Shown here: positions 44,792 through 53,523 of the stretch, in pieces
How the letters are laid out: each line of letters begins with the position of its first letter
How positions within the stretch are numbered: position 1 is the first letter of the stretch
From: Deltaproteobacteria bacterium
Lineage (GTDB): Bacteria > Desulfobacterota > GWC2-55-46 > UBA9637
Direction of reading: 5' to 3'
Assembly: GCA_030690165.1 (NCBI GenBank)
Contig: JAUYHF010000033.1
Span: forward strand, 31,755 to 95,754
DNA: 64,000 bases
The notes under the pieces: generated by a model
Seen by the model: the letters and a program-made list of their open reading frames with translations, nothing else
The model's database searches: none
What the model was told of the DNA's origin: nothing
Translations under genes and position numbers: made by a program

Positions 44792-45949
44792 ATGGAAGTT
44801 ATAACCGCCTCAGGTGGAGAAATAGAAGCAAAAAGGCTTGCACCTTATGCAATGGCCAGCAAAAATTCTAAAGGCCGCAAGCACAAGGAAGACGAGCACC
44901 CTTTCAGAACAGCATTTCAGAGAGACAGGGACAGGATTATCCACTGCAATGCATTTCGCAGGCTGGAATATAAAACCCAGGTCTTTATCTACCATGAAGG
45001 AGACCATTACAGAACCCGCCTGACGCACACAATAGAGGTGAGCCAGATAGCCCGAACCGTTGCAAGGACGTTAAATTTAAATGAAGACCTATCAGAGGCA
45101 ATTGCGCTTGCCCATGACCTGGGCCATCCGCCGTTTGGGCACACAGGCGAGGATGTTTTAAACCGGCTTATGAAGGGCCGCGGCGGTTTTGAGCATAACC
45201 TGCATAGTTTAAGGATTGCAGAGCATCTTGAAAGAAGGTATCCCGGGTTCAGGGGTTTGAACCTGACATGGGAGGTAAGGGAAGGGATTGTAAAACACTG
45301 TTCTGAACATGACAGGCCGGATGCGCTGAAGGAATACGCGCCTGAAAAGGCCCCATGCCTTGAGGCGCAGATAGTTGATGCGGCGGATGAGATAGCATAC
45401 AACAATCATGATATAGACGACGGCCTGTCTTCAGATATGCTTGATGCTGCGCAGCTCAAAGATGTAGAACTATGGCAGGAAAATTATGAGAGGATAAAAA
45501 ATAAATTTCATAGAGAAGGATTTAAGGTTCACAAATCCCAGACAATAATCCAGATAATAAACCAGCAGGTTACTGATTTAATTACCCAGATATTAAATGA
45601 GATAGAACAAAGAAAGATAGGCTCTGTTGAAGATGTCAGGGTTGTCGGCGAATCAATTGCAATATTTTCCCCTGATATGAATAAAAAAAACACAGAGTTA
45701 AAGAAATTCCTCAAAAAGAATCTCTACAATCACCACAGGGTAATAAGAATGTCAGATAAGGCAGGCCGCCTGCTGAAGGCGCTCTTTAAGGTTTATTCGG
45801 ATGAACCGCAGCTTCTGCCCCCGCATGTGTATGCTGCGATGGAGGACACCGGCAAGGAAAGGCTTATATGCGACTACATAGCCGGCATGACAGACAGGTT
45901 TGCGCTTGATGAATATAAAAAACTCTTTGATCCGTATGAGAGGGTATGA
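44792..45949 (+). CDS. dgt: dGTPase-like deoxynucleotide triphosphohydrolase (HD domain)
   Basis: 385 aa. Releases triphosphate from dNTPs. H-HD-D metal motif: RTRLTHTIEVSQIAR (His), AIALAHDLGHPPFGHTGE (HD) and AADEIAYNNHDIDD (Asp). FRTAFQRDRDRIIHCNAFRRLEYKTQVF is the family N-terminus. AAGGAG upstream of ATG. Divergent from slp. Confidence 0.93.
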   Translation: MEVITASGGEIEAKRLAPYAMASKNSKGRKHKEDEHPFRTAFQRDRDRIIHCNAFRRLEYKTQVFIYHEGDHYRTRLTHTIEVSQIARTVARTLNLNEDLSEAIALAHDLGHPPFGHTGEDVLNRLMKGRGGFEHNLHSLRIAEHLERRYPGFRGLNLTWEVREGIVKHCSEHDRPDALKEYAPEKAPCLEAQIVDAADEIAYNNHDIDDGLSSDMLDAAQLKDVELWQENYERIKNKFHREGFKVHKSQTIIQIINQQVTDLITQILNEIEQRKIGSVEDVRVVGESIAIFSPDMNKKNTELKKFLKKNLYNHHRVIRMSDKAGRLLKALFKVYSDEPQLLPPHVYAAMEDTGKERLICDYIAGMTDRFALDEYKKLFDPYERV

Positions 45950-45961
45950 AAGGCAATAAAG

Positions 45962-46037
<76 letters not shown>

Positions 46038-46114
46038 ATTAACTAACAACTGATATGAATTATCAGCCGCTGTTTTTATACATACATTATAAGATAATTT
46101 ATAAAAGCTATTCT

Positions 46115-46155
46115 TGTCAAGGTTTTTTTGTGTTGACAAAAAAATAATGGGGTGT
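46115..46155. promoter_or_regulatory. Divergent promoters of the tRNA genes
   Basis: Minus-strand TTGACA (46120-46115) for tRNA-Phe and plus-strand TTGACA (46133-46138) for tRNA-Ala lie back to back. The -10 hexamers are weaker (TATCTT-like on minus, TACTTT on plus). Confidence 0.5.
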
Positions 46156-46181
46156 TACTTTTTAAAAAATAAAAATTCAAT

Positions 46182-46257
46182 GGGGCTGTAGCTCAGTTGG
46201 GAGAGCGCAAGGCTGGCAGTCTTGAGGTCAGGGGTTCGATCCCCCTCAGCTCCACCA
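46182..46257 (+). tRNA. tRNA-Ala (GGC)
   Basis: 76 nt with encoded CCA. GGGGCTG/CAGCTCC acceptor stem, D arm GCTCAGTTGGGAGAGC, anticodon loop CTGGCAG giving GGC, T arm GGGGTTCGATCCCC. Confidence 0.97.
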
Positions 46258-46265
46258 TTATTTTT

Positions 46266-46297
46266 AAGGATTGTGCATAATTTCACAATCCTTTTTT
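46266..46297 (+). terminator. Intrinsic terminator after tRNA-Ala
   Basis: AAGGATTGTG (46266-46275) pairs with CACAATCCTT (46284-46293), then T's. It ends ten bases before the next start codon, so that gene is probably transcribed by read-through or its own promoter. Confidence 0.85.
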
Positions 46298-46306
46298 CAT
46301 TTAAAA

Positions 46307-47548
46307 ATGGCAAAAAAAGTAATTATAATAGGCGGCGGCGCTGCCGGCATAATAGCGGCAGGAAGGGCTGCGGAGCTTGGCGCAGATGTGGCTCTACTTG
46401 AGAAGATGCCGCAATTGGGCATAAAAATTTCCATCACCGGCAAGGGGAGGTGTAACTTAACCAGCGGAGAAGAGATGGACAAGTTCATAGAGGCATTCGG
46501 CTCTACAGGAAAATTTCTTATCAATGCCTTTGCAAAATTCTTCAGCGAAGACCTCATTGATTTTTTTGAATCCATCGGTATAAAGACAGTGCAGGAAAGG
46601 AGCAAACGGATATTCCCTTTATCAGGAAGCGCAAAGGATATTGTTAAAGCACTCGTAATATATCTCAATAAGCAGGGCGTAAAGATAAATACCAATACTG
46701 CTGTAAAGGAAATACTTACTCAAGACAATAAGGTTATTGGTGTTGATACCAATAAGGGTATTTTTCACGGAGATGCCGTAATACTTGCTACAGGCGGAGC
46801 ATCGTATCCGCAGACAGGCTCAACAGGAGACGGCTATGCCATGGCAAAAAAACTGGGGCATACGATTATACCCATAAGGCCGGCGCTTGTGCCTCTTGAG
46901 GTTAAAGAGGCTTATGTTAAAGACCTTCAGGGACTGGCCTTAAATAATGTAACTGCATCTGTATGCCTTGATGGAAAGATTATTGCAGAGGCCTTTGGTG
47001 AAATGTTATTCACACATTTTGGCCTTTCAGGGCCGATAATCCTTACACTAAGCAAGACTATTGTGGACAGCCTTCCGAAAGGCAAGGTTGAGGTTTCAAT
47101 CGACCTTAAACCTGCATTATCAAAGGAAAAGCTGGGATTGAGATTTTTACGCGAGATAAAAGAGCATGGCAATAAAAATATTGACAACCTGTTAAAAAAC
47201 ATCTTGCCCCAGAGCATGATACCTGTTTTTATAAAACTTGCGGGCATATCGCATGATAAAAAAGTGCATCAGATTACTCAAAAGGAGCGGACAGAGATAA
47301 TCAATCTTTTAAAGGACATGAGATTTGCCATAACAAGGCATAGACCATTAGATGAGGCGATTGTTACAGCAGGCGGCGTATCAATAAAAGAGATAGACCC
47401 AAAGACAATGGAGTCAAAGATAATTAAAAACCTCTTTATCTGCGGAGAGGTTGTGGATGTGGATGCAAAGACAGGCGGATACAATCTTCAGGCTGCGTTT
47501 TCAACAGGATGGGCTGCTGGCGCAGCCGCTGCGATATGCAAAATATAA
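46307..47548 (+). CDS. HI0933/YhiN-family flavoprotein
   Basis: 413 aa. FAD-binding Rossmann motif IIIGGGAAGIIAAGRAAELG at the N-terminus, ITGKGRCNLTS (the conserved GKGRCN signature) near 45, ATGGASYPQTGSTGDGY near 160, and a C-terminal VAGGVSIKEIDPKTMES-type segment. The biological substrate of the family is unsettled. ATG 46307 follows the tRNA terminator with no clear ribosome site; the in-frame TTG at 46271 lies inside the terminator stem and is unlikely. Confidence 0.9.
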   Translation: MAKKVIIIGGGAAGIIAAGRAAELGADVALLEKMPQLGIKISITGKGRCNLTSGEEMDKFIEAFGSTGKFLINAFAKFFSEDLIDFFESIGIKTVQERSKRIFPLSGSAKDIVKALVIYLNKQGVKINTNTAVKEILTQDNKVIGVDTNKGIFHGDAVILATGGASYPQTGSTGDGYAMAKKLGHTIIPIRPALVPLEVKEAYVKDLQGLALNNVTASVCLDGKIIAEAFGEMLFTHFGLSGPIILTLSKTIVDSLPKGKVEVSIDLKPALSKEKLGLRFLREIKEHGNKNIDNLLKNILPQSMIPVFIKLAGISHDKKVHQITQKERTEIINLLKDMRFAITRHRPLDEAIVTAGGVSIKEIDPKTMESKIIKNLFICGEVVDVDAKTGGYNLQAAFSTGWAAGAAAAICKI

Positions 47549-48567
47549 AAGACCTCACCTTAACAGAGATTGAACAATGCCTAACCTCCCTTGGAGAAAA
47601 ATCTTATAAGGCATTACAGGTTTTTGTATGGGTGTTCAATAGAGGCGTCAGTTCTTTTGGCGATATGACAGACCTGTCAAAGGAATTAAGAGGAAAACTC
47701 AAAGAAAATTTCTACATAAACCAGCCAAAGGTTTTTGCGTCAGAAAAATCTAAAGACGGGACAATAAAACTCCTCATTGAATTGGAAGATAAAAATTTCA
47801 TTGAATGTGTCCTGATACCTGAAGAAGACAGGCTTACACTCTGCATTTCCAGTCAGGCGGGATGCTCTTTGGATTGCGGTTTTTGCATGACAGGCAAAGG
47901 CGGGTTCATAAGAAATCTTAAATCGTCTGAGATGGTTGACCAGGTCTTTGCGGCACAGGGTATTGTTTCTGTTGATCAGAGAATTACTAATCTTGTGCTT
48001 ATGGGCATGGGAGAGCCGCTCTTAAACTATGATGAAGTTTTAAAATTTCTGAATATAGCTACTCATCAGAAAGGCCTCGGCTTTGCGCCAAGAAGGGTAA
48101 CAGTTTCAACCTCTGGTATTGTCCCAATGATAGAAAGACTCGGCAAAGAAACAAAGGTAAACCTTGCAATATCCATTAATGCAACAACGGATGAGGTGAG
48201 AAGCCGTTTAATGCCGATAAATAAAAAATATCCGTTAAAAGCCCTGCTCGATACCTGTAAAAAATATCCTGCGGCAAGAAACAGGCACATAACCGTTGAA
48301 TATGTATTGATAGAGGGCGTTAACGACTCAATGGAAGACGCAAAAAGGCTTGTACGGCTATTAAAGGGTATAAGATGCAAGATAAATCTTATACCCTTTA
48401 ACCCATTTGCCGGCGCAGAGTTTAAAAGACCGTCTGATAAGGCAATATCAATCTTTCATAAGATTCTTCTGGATAATAATTATACCTCTATTGTAAGGGC
48501 AAGCAAGGGACAGGATATAAGCGCGGCATGCGGCCAGTTGAATGGAAAGTTGAAGGAAAAGATTTGA
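47536..48567 (+). CDS. rlmN: 23S rRNA/tRNA (adenine2-C2)-methyltransferase RlmN
   Basis: 343 aa radical SAM enzyme methylating A2503 of 23S rRNA and A37 of some tRNAs. Cluster Cys in CSLDCGFCMTG near 115; the two catalytic Cys lie there and near the C-terminus (ACGQLNGKL). MGMGEPLLNYDEV is the glycine-rich SAM site. ATG 47536 overlaps the upstream gene by 13 bases. Confidence 0.95.
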   Translation: MQNIKDLTLTEIEQCLTSLGEKSYKALQVFVWVFNRGVSSFGDMTDLSKELRGKLKENFYINQPKVFASEKSKDGTIKLLIELEDKNFIECVLIPEEDRLTLCISSQAGCSLDCGFCMTGKGGFIRNLKSSEMVDQVFAAQGIVSVDQRITNLVLMGMGEPLLNYDEVLKFLNIATHQKGLGFAPRRVTVSTSGIVPMIERLGKETKVNLAISINATTDEVRSRLMPINKKYPLKALLDTCKKYPAARNRHITVEYVLIEGVNDSMEDAKRLVRLLKGIRCKINLIPFNPFAGAEFKRPSDKAISIFHKILLDNNYTSIVRASKGQDISAACGQLNGKLKEKI

Positions 48568-48575
48568 ATCTTCCC

Positions 48576-48604
48576 TTGACATTGTTGCAATGTTTAGCAA
48601 TAAT
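48576..48604 (+). promoter_or_regulatory. arsR promoter with overlapping inverted-repeat operator
   Basis: TTGACA (48576-48581), 17-bp spacer, AATAAT (48599-48604). ATTGTTGC and GCAATAAT (48581-48604) form an inverted repeat with an eight-base centre across the spacer and -10, a typical ArsR operator. The expected transcription start coincides with the ATG at 48611, implying a leaderless mRNA. Confidence 0.75.
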
Positions 48605-48610
48605 GCAACT

Positions 48611-48934
48611 ATGAAACAGCTTTTTTCTCTCCATGCAGAAGTCTGCAAAACGCTGGCAAATCCCAAAAGGCTGGAGATTATCTATGCCTTGAAAGACGGC
48701 GAACTCTCGGTCGGCGAGCTTGTCAAAAGACTCGGTATCCCCAAGGCAAATGTATCGCAGCACCTTGCCATCCTTAGACAGCGAAGGGTTGTGGCCTCCA
48801 GAAGGGAAGGGGTAAATATATACTGCCGTATATCTAATCCCAAGATAGTTAAGGCATGCGGCCTTATGCGGGAGTTTCTGATGGAGCAACTCAACGAAGC
48901 TGGAAAGATGGTAAAAATGGCAAGGGGAGTATAA
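48611..48934 (+). CDS. ArsR-family repressor (sulfur-type subfamily)
   Basis: 107 aa winged helix: NPKRLEIIYALKDGELSVGELVKRLGIPKANVSQHLAILRQRRVVASRREGVNIYCRI. The metal site ELCVCDL of arsenic sensors is absent (ELSVGEL). Cys at 12, 72 and 83 could be the thiol switch seen in sulfur-responsive members. The frame is open from ATG 48590, but that lies inside the promoter. Likely autorepressor of the 48.6-56.9 kb cluster that includes an SQR-like gene. Confidence 0.85.
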   Translation: MKQLFSLHAEVCKTLANPKRLEIIYALKDGELSVGELVKRLGIPKANVSQHLAILRQRRVVASRREGVNIYCRISNPKIVKACGLMREFLMEQLNEAGKMVKMARGV

Positions 48935-48946
48935 TAGGAGGGTGCG

Positions 48947-49351
48947 ATGGAAGATGTCATCAGAAACATTTTGCAAAGGGCAAAGAGGATTGCCGTGGTC
49001 GGCCTTTCACCGAAAAAGGACAGGCCGAGTTACCGGGTTGCAGAATATCTCATGGCCAACGGCTACGAAATCATACCGGTCAATCCCAATTGCGCGGAGG
49101 TCTTCGGTAAAAAATGTTACCGGAGTCTTACGGATGTGCCGGGAGATGTGGATGTAGTGGATATATTTAGAAAGCCGGAGGAAGTGCCTCCTGTTGTTGA
49201 CGACGCCATAAGTATTAGGGCAGGTGTAGTCTGGATGCAAGAAGGGATTGTCAATGAAGAGGCTGCAAGAAAGGCAAAAAATGCGGGATTGGATGTGGTC
49301 ATGGACAGGTGCATGTTGAAAGAACACAGGAGACTTTTAAAGGGAGGTTAA
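48947..49351 (+). CDS. CoA-binding domain protein (YccU family)
   Basis: 134 aa Rossmann-like CoA-binding fold: AKRIAVVGLSPKKDRPSYRVAEYLMANGY, PVNPN, and a C-terminal MDRCMLKEH. Follows the ArsR gene by 12 bases with AGGAGGG. Biochemical role unknown; often next to redox or sulfur genes. Confidence 0.88.
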   Translation: MEDVIRNILQRAKRIAVVGLSPKKDRPSYRVAEYLMANGYEIIPVNPNCAEVFGKKCYRSLTDVPGDVDVVDIFRKPEEVPPVVDDAISIRAGVVWMQEGIVNEEAARKAKNAGLDVVMDRCMLKEHRRLLKGG

Positions 49352-49393
49352 GGGTTGTAAAGAAATGGTTAAAAACTGAAAGGGGCAAGTATA

Positions 49394-50248
49394 ATGTCAC
49401 AGATTGATGTCAATCAGATAATTGAGACACAACGGCAGGATTGGAATCGTGTTGCGCAGGCATGGGAAAAATGGGATCAGCTTCTGGAGCGAAACCTGGC
49501 ATTTGTAAATTATCGGTTGATTGGAGATGCGCGGCTTCGCTTTGGCCACCATGTTATGGATATTGGCTGTGGAACAGGGTACCCTGCGCTTTTGGCAGCG
49601 CAGGCAGTAGGAAGCGCAGGAAGGGTCACGGGGATAGATTTAGCCGGGGAGATGCTGGAGGTTGCCAGACGCAAAGCCCAAACCCTCGACATTACAAACA
49701 TCACCTTCCAAATAGCAGACGCAACAATCCTCCCATTTGAAGCAGATTCCTATGATGCAGTAATCAGCAGATTCTGCCTGATGTTTCTTCCGGATGTTTC
49801 TAAAGCAATGAGCGGGATTGCCCGTCTTTTAAAACCAAGGGGATATTTTGCAGCAGCAGTCTGGTCATCGGCTGATAAAAACCCTTTCCTTAAAATCCCT
49901 ATGGATGCGCTCAGGAAATTTATTGAGCTTTCTCCGCCTGATCCGGAGCAGCCAGGACTTTTTCGTCTGGCCAAAACAGGAGAATTATTGGGAATTGCCG
50001 AACAAGCTGGGCTTCAGGGGTTGGCCGACGAGGAAATGACAGGAGAAGCGTCTTTTGAATCTGCGGATGAATATCTTGCAAGCCTTATGGACATGGCTGC
50101 GCCTCTCCAAGGGCTTTTTAATAAATTATCCCAGCCTCAGAGGGATGAGGCGCGGATAGAGATTAAGCGCACAGCAGATAAATACAAAAAAGGCGATAAA
50201 ATTTTTCTTCCGATAGCGGTCCGGATAGTAGTTGCAAAAAAGCCATAA
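49394..50248 (+). CDS. Class I SAM-dependent methyltransferase
   Basis: 284 aa. SAM motif I VMDIGCGTGYPALLAAQAVG near 56-75, motif II GIDLAGEMLEVARRKA, then VISRFCLMFLPDV (motif IV/V). UbiE/MerR-style fold, substrate unknown. In the ArsR cluster. Confidence 0.85.
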   Translation: MSQIDVNQIIETQRQDWNRVAQAWEKWDQLLERNLAFVNYRLIGDARLRFGHHVMDIGCGTGYPALLAAQAVGSAGRVTGIDLAGEMLEVARRKAQTLDITNITFQIADATILPFEADSYDAVISRFCLMFLPDVSKAMSGIARLLKPRGYFAAAVWSSADKNPFLKIPMDALRKFIELSPPDPEQPGLFRLAKTGELLGIAEQAGLQGLADEEMTGEASFESADEYLASLMDMAAPLQGLFNKLSQPQRDEARIEIKRTADKYKKGDKIFLPIAVRIVVAKKP

Positions 50249-50302
50249 AGGCTGGGATATTGGAAATAGGGGGATGAGGAATATTATGTAGCAGGAGATA
50301 CT

Positions 50303-50392
50303 ATGGCAAAGATAATAATCATTGGCGCACCAACAGGCGGGCTTTCTGCTGCGTATGAGATAAAGGAGGGCGGTCAGGTAATGGTATTTTAA
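50303..50392 (+). pseudogene. 29-codon remnant of an SQR-like flavoprotein gene
   Basis: MAKIIIIGAPTGGLSAAYEI then KEGGQVMVF and stop. The first 20 residues match the N-terminus of the SQR-like protein at 54348 (MAKIIIIGASTGGLPAAYEM) at 17 of 20 positions, with its own AGGAGA ribosome site; after that the gene is gone. Stop and next start overlap (TAATG). A duplicated copy mostly deleted, now perhaps acting as a leader peptide for the next gene. Confidence 0.75.
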
Positions 50393-51072
50393 TGAGCAAA
50401 CTTTCTCCAACAGAATATGACGCATGGTACGAAACTCCGCTTGGCAGTCTGTGCGACAGGTTGGAAAAAGAAGCGATATTTGCGCTCTTTAAACCAAAGG
50501 GGCTTGTTTTAGATGTTGGCTGCGGCACAGGAAATTACACGTTGGAGATTGCAAGGCGCGGCGCAAAGGCTGTGGGTATTGATTTGTCGTTTGATATGGC
50601 CATTTTTGCAAAGACTCAGGCTGAAAGAGAAGGATTGAAGATGCATTTTGTTGTCGGAAGGATTGAGGCTATGCCGTTTAAGAAAGATGTCTTTGATGGT
50701 GTTTTAGGGGTGACAGCGCTCTGTTTTATATCCAATGCCGAAACAGCGATTGTTGAGATAAACAGGGTTATGAAAAAAGGCGGATTGGTTATTTTAGGGG
50801 AGCTTAATAGATTTAGCTACTGGGCATTATTACGGAGGATGGAGGGTTTATTTAAGAAATCAAGCTACAGAGGAGCAAGATTTTTCAGTTTGAAAAGAGC
50901 GCAAGGGCTTCTGCAGGAGTCTAGCTTCATAGATTTAAAATGGTCATCATGCATCTATTTCCCTCCGATAAACTTGCAGTTTTTTTTAAATCGTTACAAA
51001 TTTTTTGAAGCTATAGGCAAGTTATTGTTTCCAAAAAGCAGCGCATTTATTGCGATAAGAGGGAGGAAATAA
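50392..51072 (+). CDS. Class I SAM-dependent methyltransferase (UbiE-like)
   Basis: 226 aa. VLDVGCGTGNYTLEIARRG near 39-57 and EAMPFKKDVFDGVLGVTALCF are SAM-binding motifs; the tail (INLQFFLNRYKFFEAIGKLLFP) is hydrophobic/aromatic. Substrate unknown. Its start overlaps the stop of the SQR remnant, so it depends on that frame for translation coupling. Confidence 0.85.
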   Translation: MSKLSPTEYDAWYETPLGSLCDRLEKEAIFALFKPKGLVLDVGCGTGNYTLEIARRGAKAVGIDLSFDMAIFAKTQAEREGLKMHFVVGRIEAMPFKKDVFDGVLGVTALCFISNAETAIVEINRVMKKGGLVILGELNRFSYWALLRRMEGLFKKSSYRGARFFSLKRAQGLLQESSFIDLKWSSCIYFPPINLQFFLNRYKFFEAIGKLLFPKSSAFIAIRGRK

Positions 51073-51149
51073 TGGATTGGAAAATAATTGTCATAATCGC
51101 CCTTGTAATTATTATTGCGGCAAAATTCTGGAAACCCGGCGGTACTTGA
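51072..51149 (+). CDS. 25-residue single-pass membrane protein
   Basis: MDWKIIVIIALVIIIAAKF then WKPGGT. Excellent ribosome site GGGAGG five bases before the ATG; start overlaps the stop of the methyltransferase (TAATG). One transmembrane helix (about 4-18) with a short cationic tail. Translational coupling and the Shine-Dalgarno argue it is expressed; function unknown, perhaps a partner of the RND exporter 53 bases downstream. Confidence 0.6.
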   Translation: MDWKIIVIIALVIIIAAKFWKPGGT

Positions 51150-51201
51150 AAAACTCCTCAAAAGTAACCGGTTCGGCTGCTGAAATATAAAAAAACTCAC
51201 T

Positions 51202-53520
51202 ATGATTGAAAAGGCTATAAGAAAATTAGTCATATTCTCAATAGACCATCCTAAAACCATAATCGGTCTTTTGCTGGCAATCACCATTATCTTTGCCATA
51301 CAGTTTCCAAAAATCAAGATAGACACAGACCCTGAAAACATGCTTGAGATAGGCCAGCCTGACAGGGTCTTTTATTCTGAAGTAAAAAAGGATTTTGGCA
51401 TCCATGATTTTATTGTCCTCGGAATTACAGATGAGCAGGGCATATTCCAGCCCGATACACTAACAAGGATTGAGCAAATCATTTCAGAGATATTAAAGAT
51501 TAAAGGCGTAATAACCAAAGATGTAATAAGCCTAACCACCACTGACAATATAAAATCTAAAGATGATATTCTGGACATAAAACCAGCAGTTCACAAAATC
51601 CCTCAAACAAAAGAAGAATCGGATAACCTGCAAAAGGACATTGCAAACAATCCATTCCTCCATGAAAAGATTGTTTCGAAAGACGGCAAGGCAACTGCCA
51701 TCTACATACCCATACAAAGAAAAGACATGAGTTATCAAATCGGCAAAGAGATAGAAACTATCCTTAAAAACAATCTTAAGCCGACCCAGAGATATTACCT
51801 TGCAGGACTCCCGATTGCAGAGGATACATTCGGTTATGAGATGTTCAAGCAAATGGCAATGGCAGCGCCTCTTGCAGGCATCGGGATTATGCTTATCCTT
51901 TACCTTACGCTTCGTAAAGTAAGTTTTATATTTATCCCGATGATGGATGCAATGCTTTCTATAATATGGGCAATGGGCGCTTTAATTGGTCTCGGGTTTA
52001 CTGTTCATATTATGAGTTCCATGATTCCTATATTCCTGATGCCAATTGCCATCTTAAATGATGTCCATGTCTTAAGCGAATTTGTTGACCGTTATCCTCA
52101 TATAAAGGATAAGCGCAAAACCCTTTTAGCTACAATGGAGGAACTATACATACCATCTTTTTATGCCCCTCTTACAACAGCAATAGGTTTTGCCTCCTTA
52201 GCCCTTGCCCATATACCGCCTGTGCAGGTATTTGGAATATTCACAGCATTTGGCATTATACTGGCATGGCTCTTTTCAATGACAGCAGCGCCGGCTCTCA
52301 TCATGTTGATGAAGGAAGAACATATTGCAAAGGCATTTAGCCATGAAAGAAAACACCTGCGGCAGAAAAAACTTTTAAATGTCATAGGCAATTTTGCATG
52401 GAATAAAAGCAATTTTATAATTATAGCATTTGCTGCGCTATTTCTTATAAGCGTCTACGGCATCTCTAAAATCAATGTCAATGACAATCCAGTCAGATGG
52501 TTCAAATACGGGCATCCTTTGCGTGAGGCAGATAATTTAATGAATAAACTCTTTGGCGGAACATATATGGCATATCTTGTTGTTGAAGGAAACAGAAATG
52601 AAATTATCAAACAGCCGGAGGTAATGAGTTATATTGACCGATTGCAGAAATTTCTTGAAAAAGACCTGTCAGTTGGCAAATTGGTTGGAAAGACATCATC
52701 AGTTGCAGACATTGTAAAAAGGATAAATTTTGTTCTAAATAATGAAGACCAAAGATATGATGCTGTGCCTCAAACTTCTTTAGCCATCGGTCAGATGCTG
52801 TTTTTATTTCAATCATCCGGCGACCCAAATGACCTTGACAATTTTCTGGATATTGATGGAAAAAGGGCGAATATATGGGTTCAGATGAAGGGCGGGGACA
52901 ATCAGCAGATGGCTCATGTTGAAGATGCGGTTAATAAATTTATAAAAGACAATCCACTCCCTGAAGGGATTAGTCTTCAATGGTCAGGTCTCACTTATAT
53001 AAACAAGGTCTGGCAGACAATAATGGTTAAAGGCATGCTCTTTGCTGTAACAGACAGTTTCATACTTATATTTATTTTAATAGCCTTTGAAATAAGGTCA
53101 ATCATGGCAGGTTTTTTAGCAATGCTTCCTATAACCTTATCAATCCTTGCATCTTACGGCATCCTTGGTCTTGCAGGCAAAGACTATGACATGCCGATCG
53201 CAGTCTGCGCAGCGCTGGCTTTAGGTTTAGGAGATGACCTTGCTATCCACTTTTTCCACCGCATCAAACATTATTACAATGCGACAGGGAATATAAATGA
53301 ATCAATTGCCCGCTATTTTCAGGAGCCTGCAATGGCAAGTTTCAGGATGTCCATTGTCATTGCTGTGGGATTTTCGCCGTTACTCTTTTCATCCCTCACC
53401 CCATATATTACAGTCGGGAGTTTCTTTGCATTACTTATGTTCTTTGCTGCTGCAGTTACCTTGTTTTTACTCCCAGCATTAACTCATCTATTGGGACATA
53501 GATTTTTAAAAAGGAGGTAA
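51202..53520 (+). CDS. RND-superfamily exporter (MMPL/HAE3-like)
   Basis: 772 aa. Twelve predicted membrane segments in two sets with two large periplasmic loops; SSD-like segments lie at about 215-365 and 600-750 (ALALGLGDDLAIHFFHRIKHY is the GxxxD signature). Proton-driven export of hydrophobic cargo such as lipids or hopanoids. Forms an operon with a LolA-like carrier, SQR-like flavoprotein and outer-membrane barrel, an arrangement seen for lipid export. Confidence 0.92.
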   Translation: MIEKAIRKLVIFSIDHPKTIIGLLLAITIIFAIQFPKIKIDTDPENMLEIGQPDRVFYSEVKKDFGIHDFIVLGITDEQGIFQPDTLTRIEQIISEILKIKGVITKDVISLTTTDNIKSKDDILDIKPAVHKIPQTKEESDNLQKDIANNPFLHEKIVSKDGKATAIYIPIQRKDMSYQIGKEIETILKNNLKPTQRYYLAGLPIAEDTFGYEMFKQMAMAAPLAGIGIMLILYLTLRKVSFIFIPMMDAMLSIIWAMGALIGLGFTVHIMSSMIPIFLMPIAILNDVHVLSEFVDRYPHIKDKRKTLLATMEELYIPSFYAPLTTAIGFASLALAHIPPVQVFGIFTAFGIILAWLFSMTAAPALIMLMKEEHIAKAFSHERKHLRQKKLLNVIGNFAWNKSNFIIIAFAALFLISVYGISKINVNDNPVRWFKYGHPLREADNLMNKLFGGTYMAYLVVEGNRNEIIKQPEVMSYIDRLQKFLEKDLSVGKLVGKTSSVADIVKRINFVLNNEDQRYDAVPQTSLAIGQMLFLFQSSGDPNDLDNFLDIDGKRANIWVQMKGGDNQQMAHVEDAVNKFIKDNPLPEGISLQWSGLTYINKVWQTIMVKGMLFAVTDSFILIFILIAFEIRSIMAGFLAMLPITLSILASYGILGLAGKDYDMPIAVCAALALGLGDDLAIHFFHRIKHYYNATGNINESIARYFQEPAMASFRMSIVIAVGFSPLLFSSLTPYITVGSFFALLMFFAAAVTLFLLPALTHLLGHRFLKRR

Positions 53521-53523
53521 TTT

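Noticed and set aside
46271..46306. Upstream start for the HI0933-type flavoprotein
   Set aside because: The extra residues would be encoded by the stem of the tRNA-Ala terminator and do not match the family.
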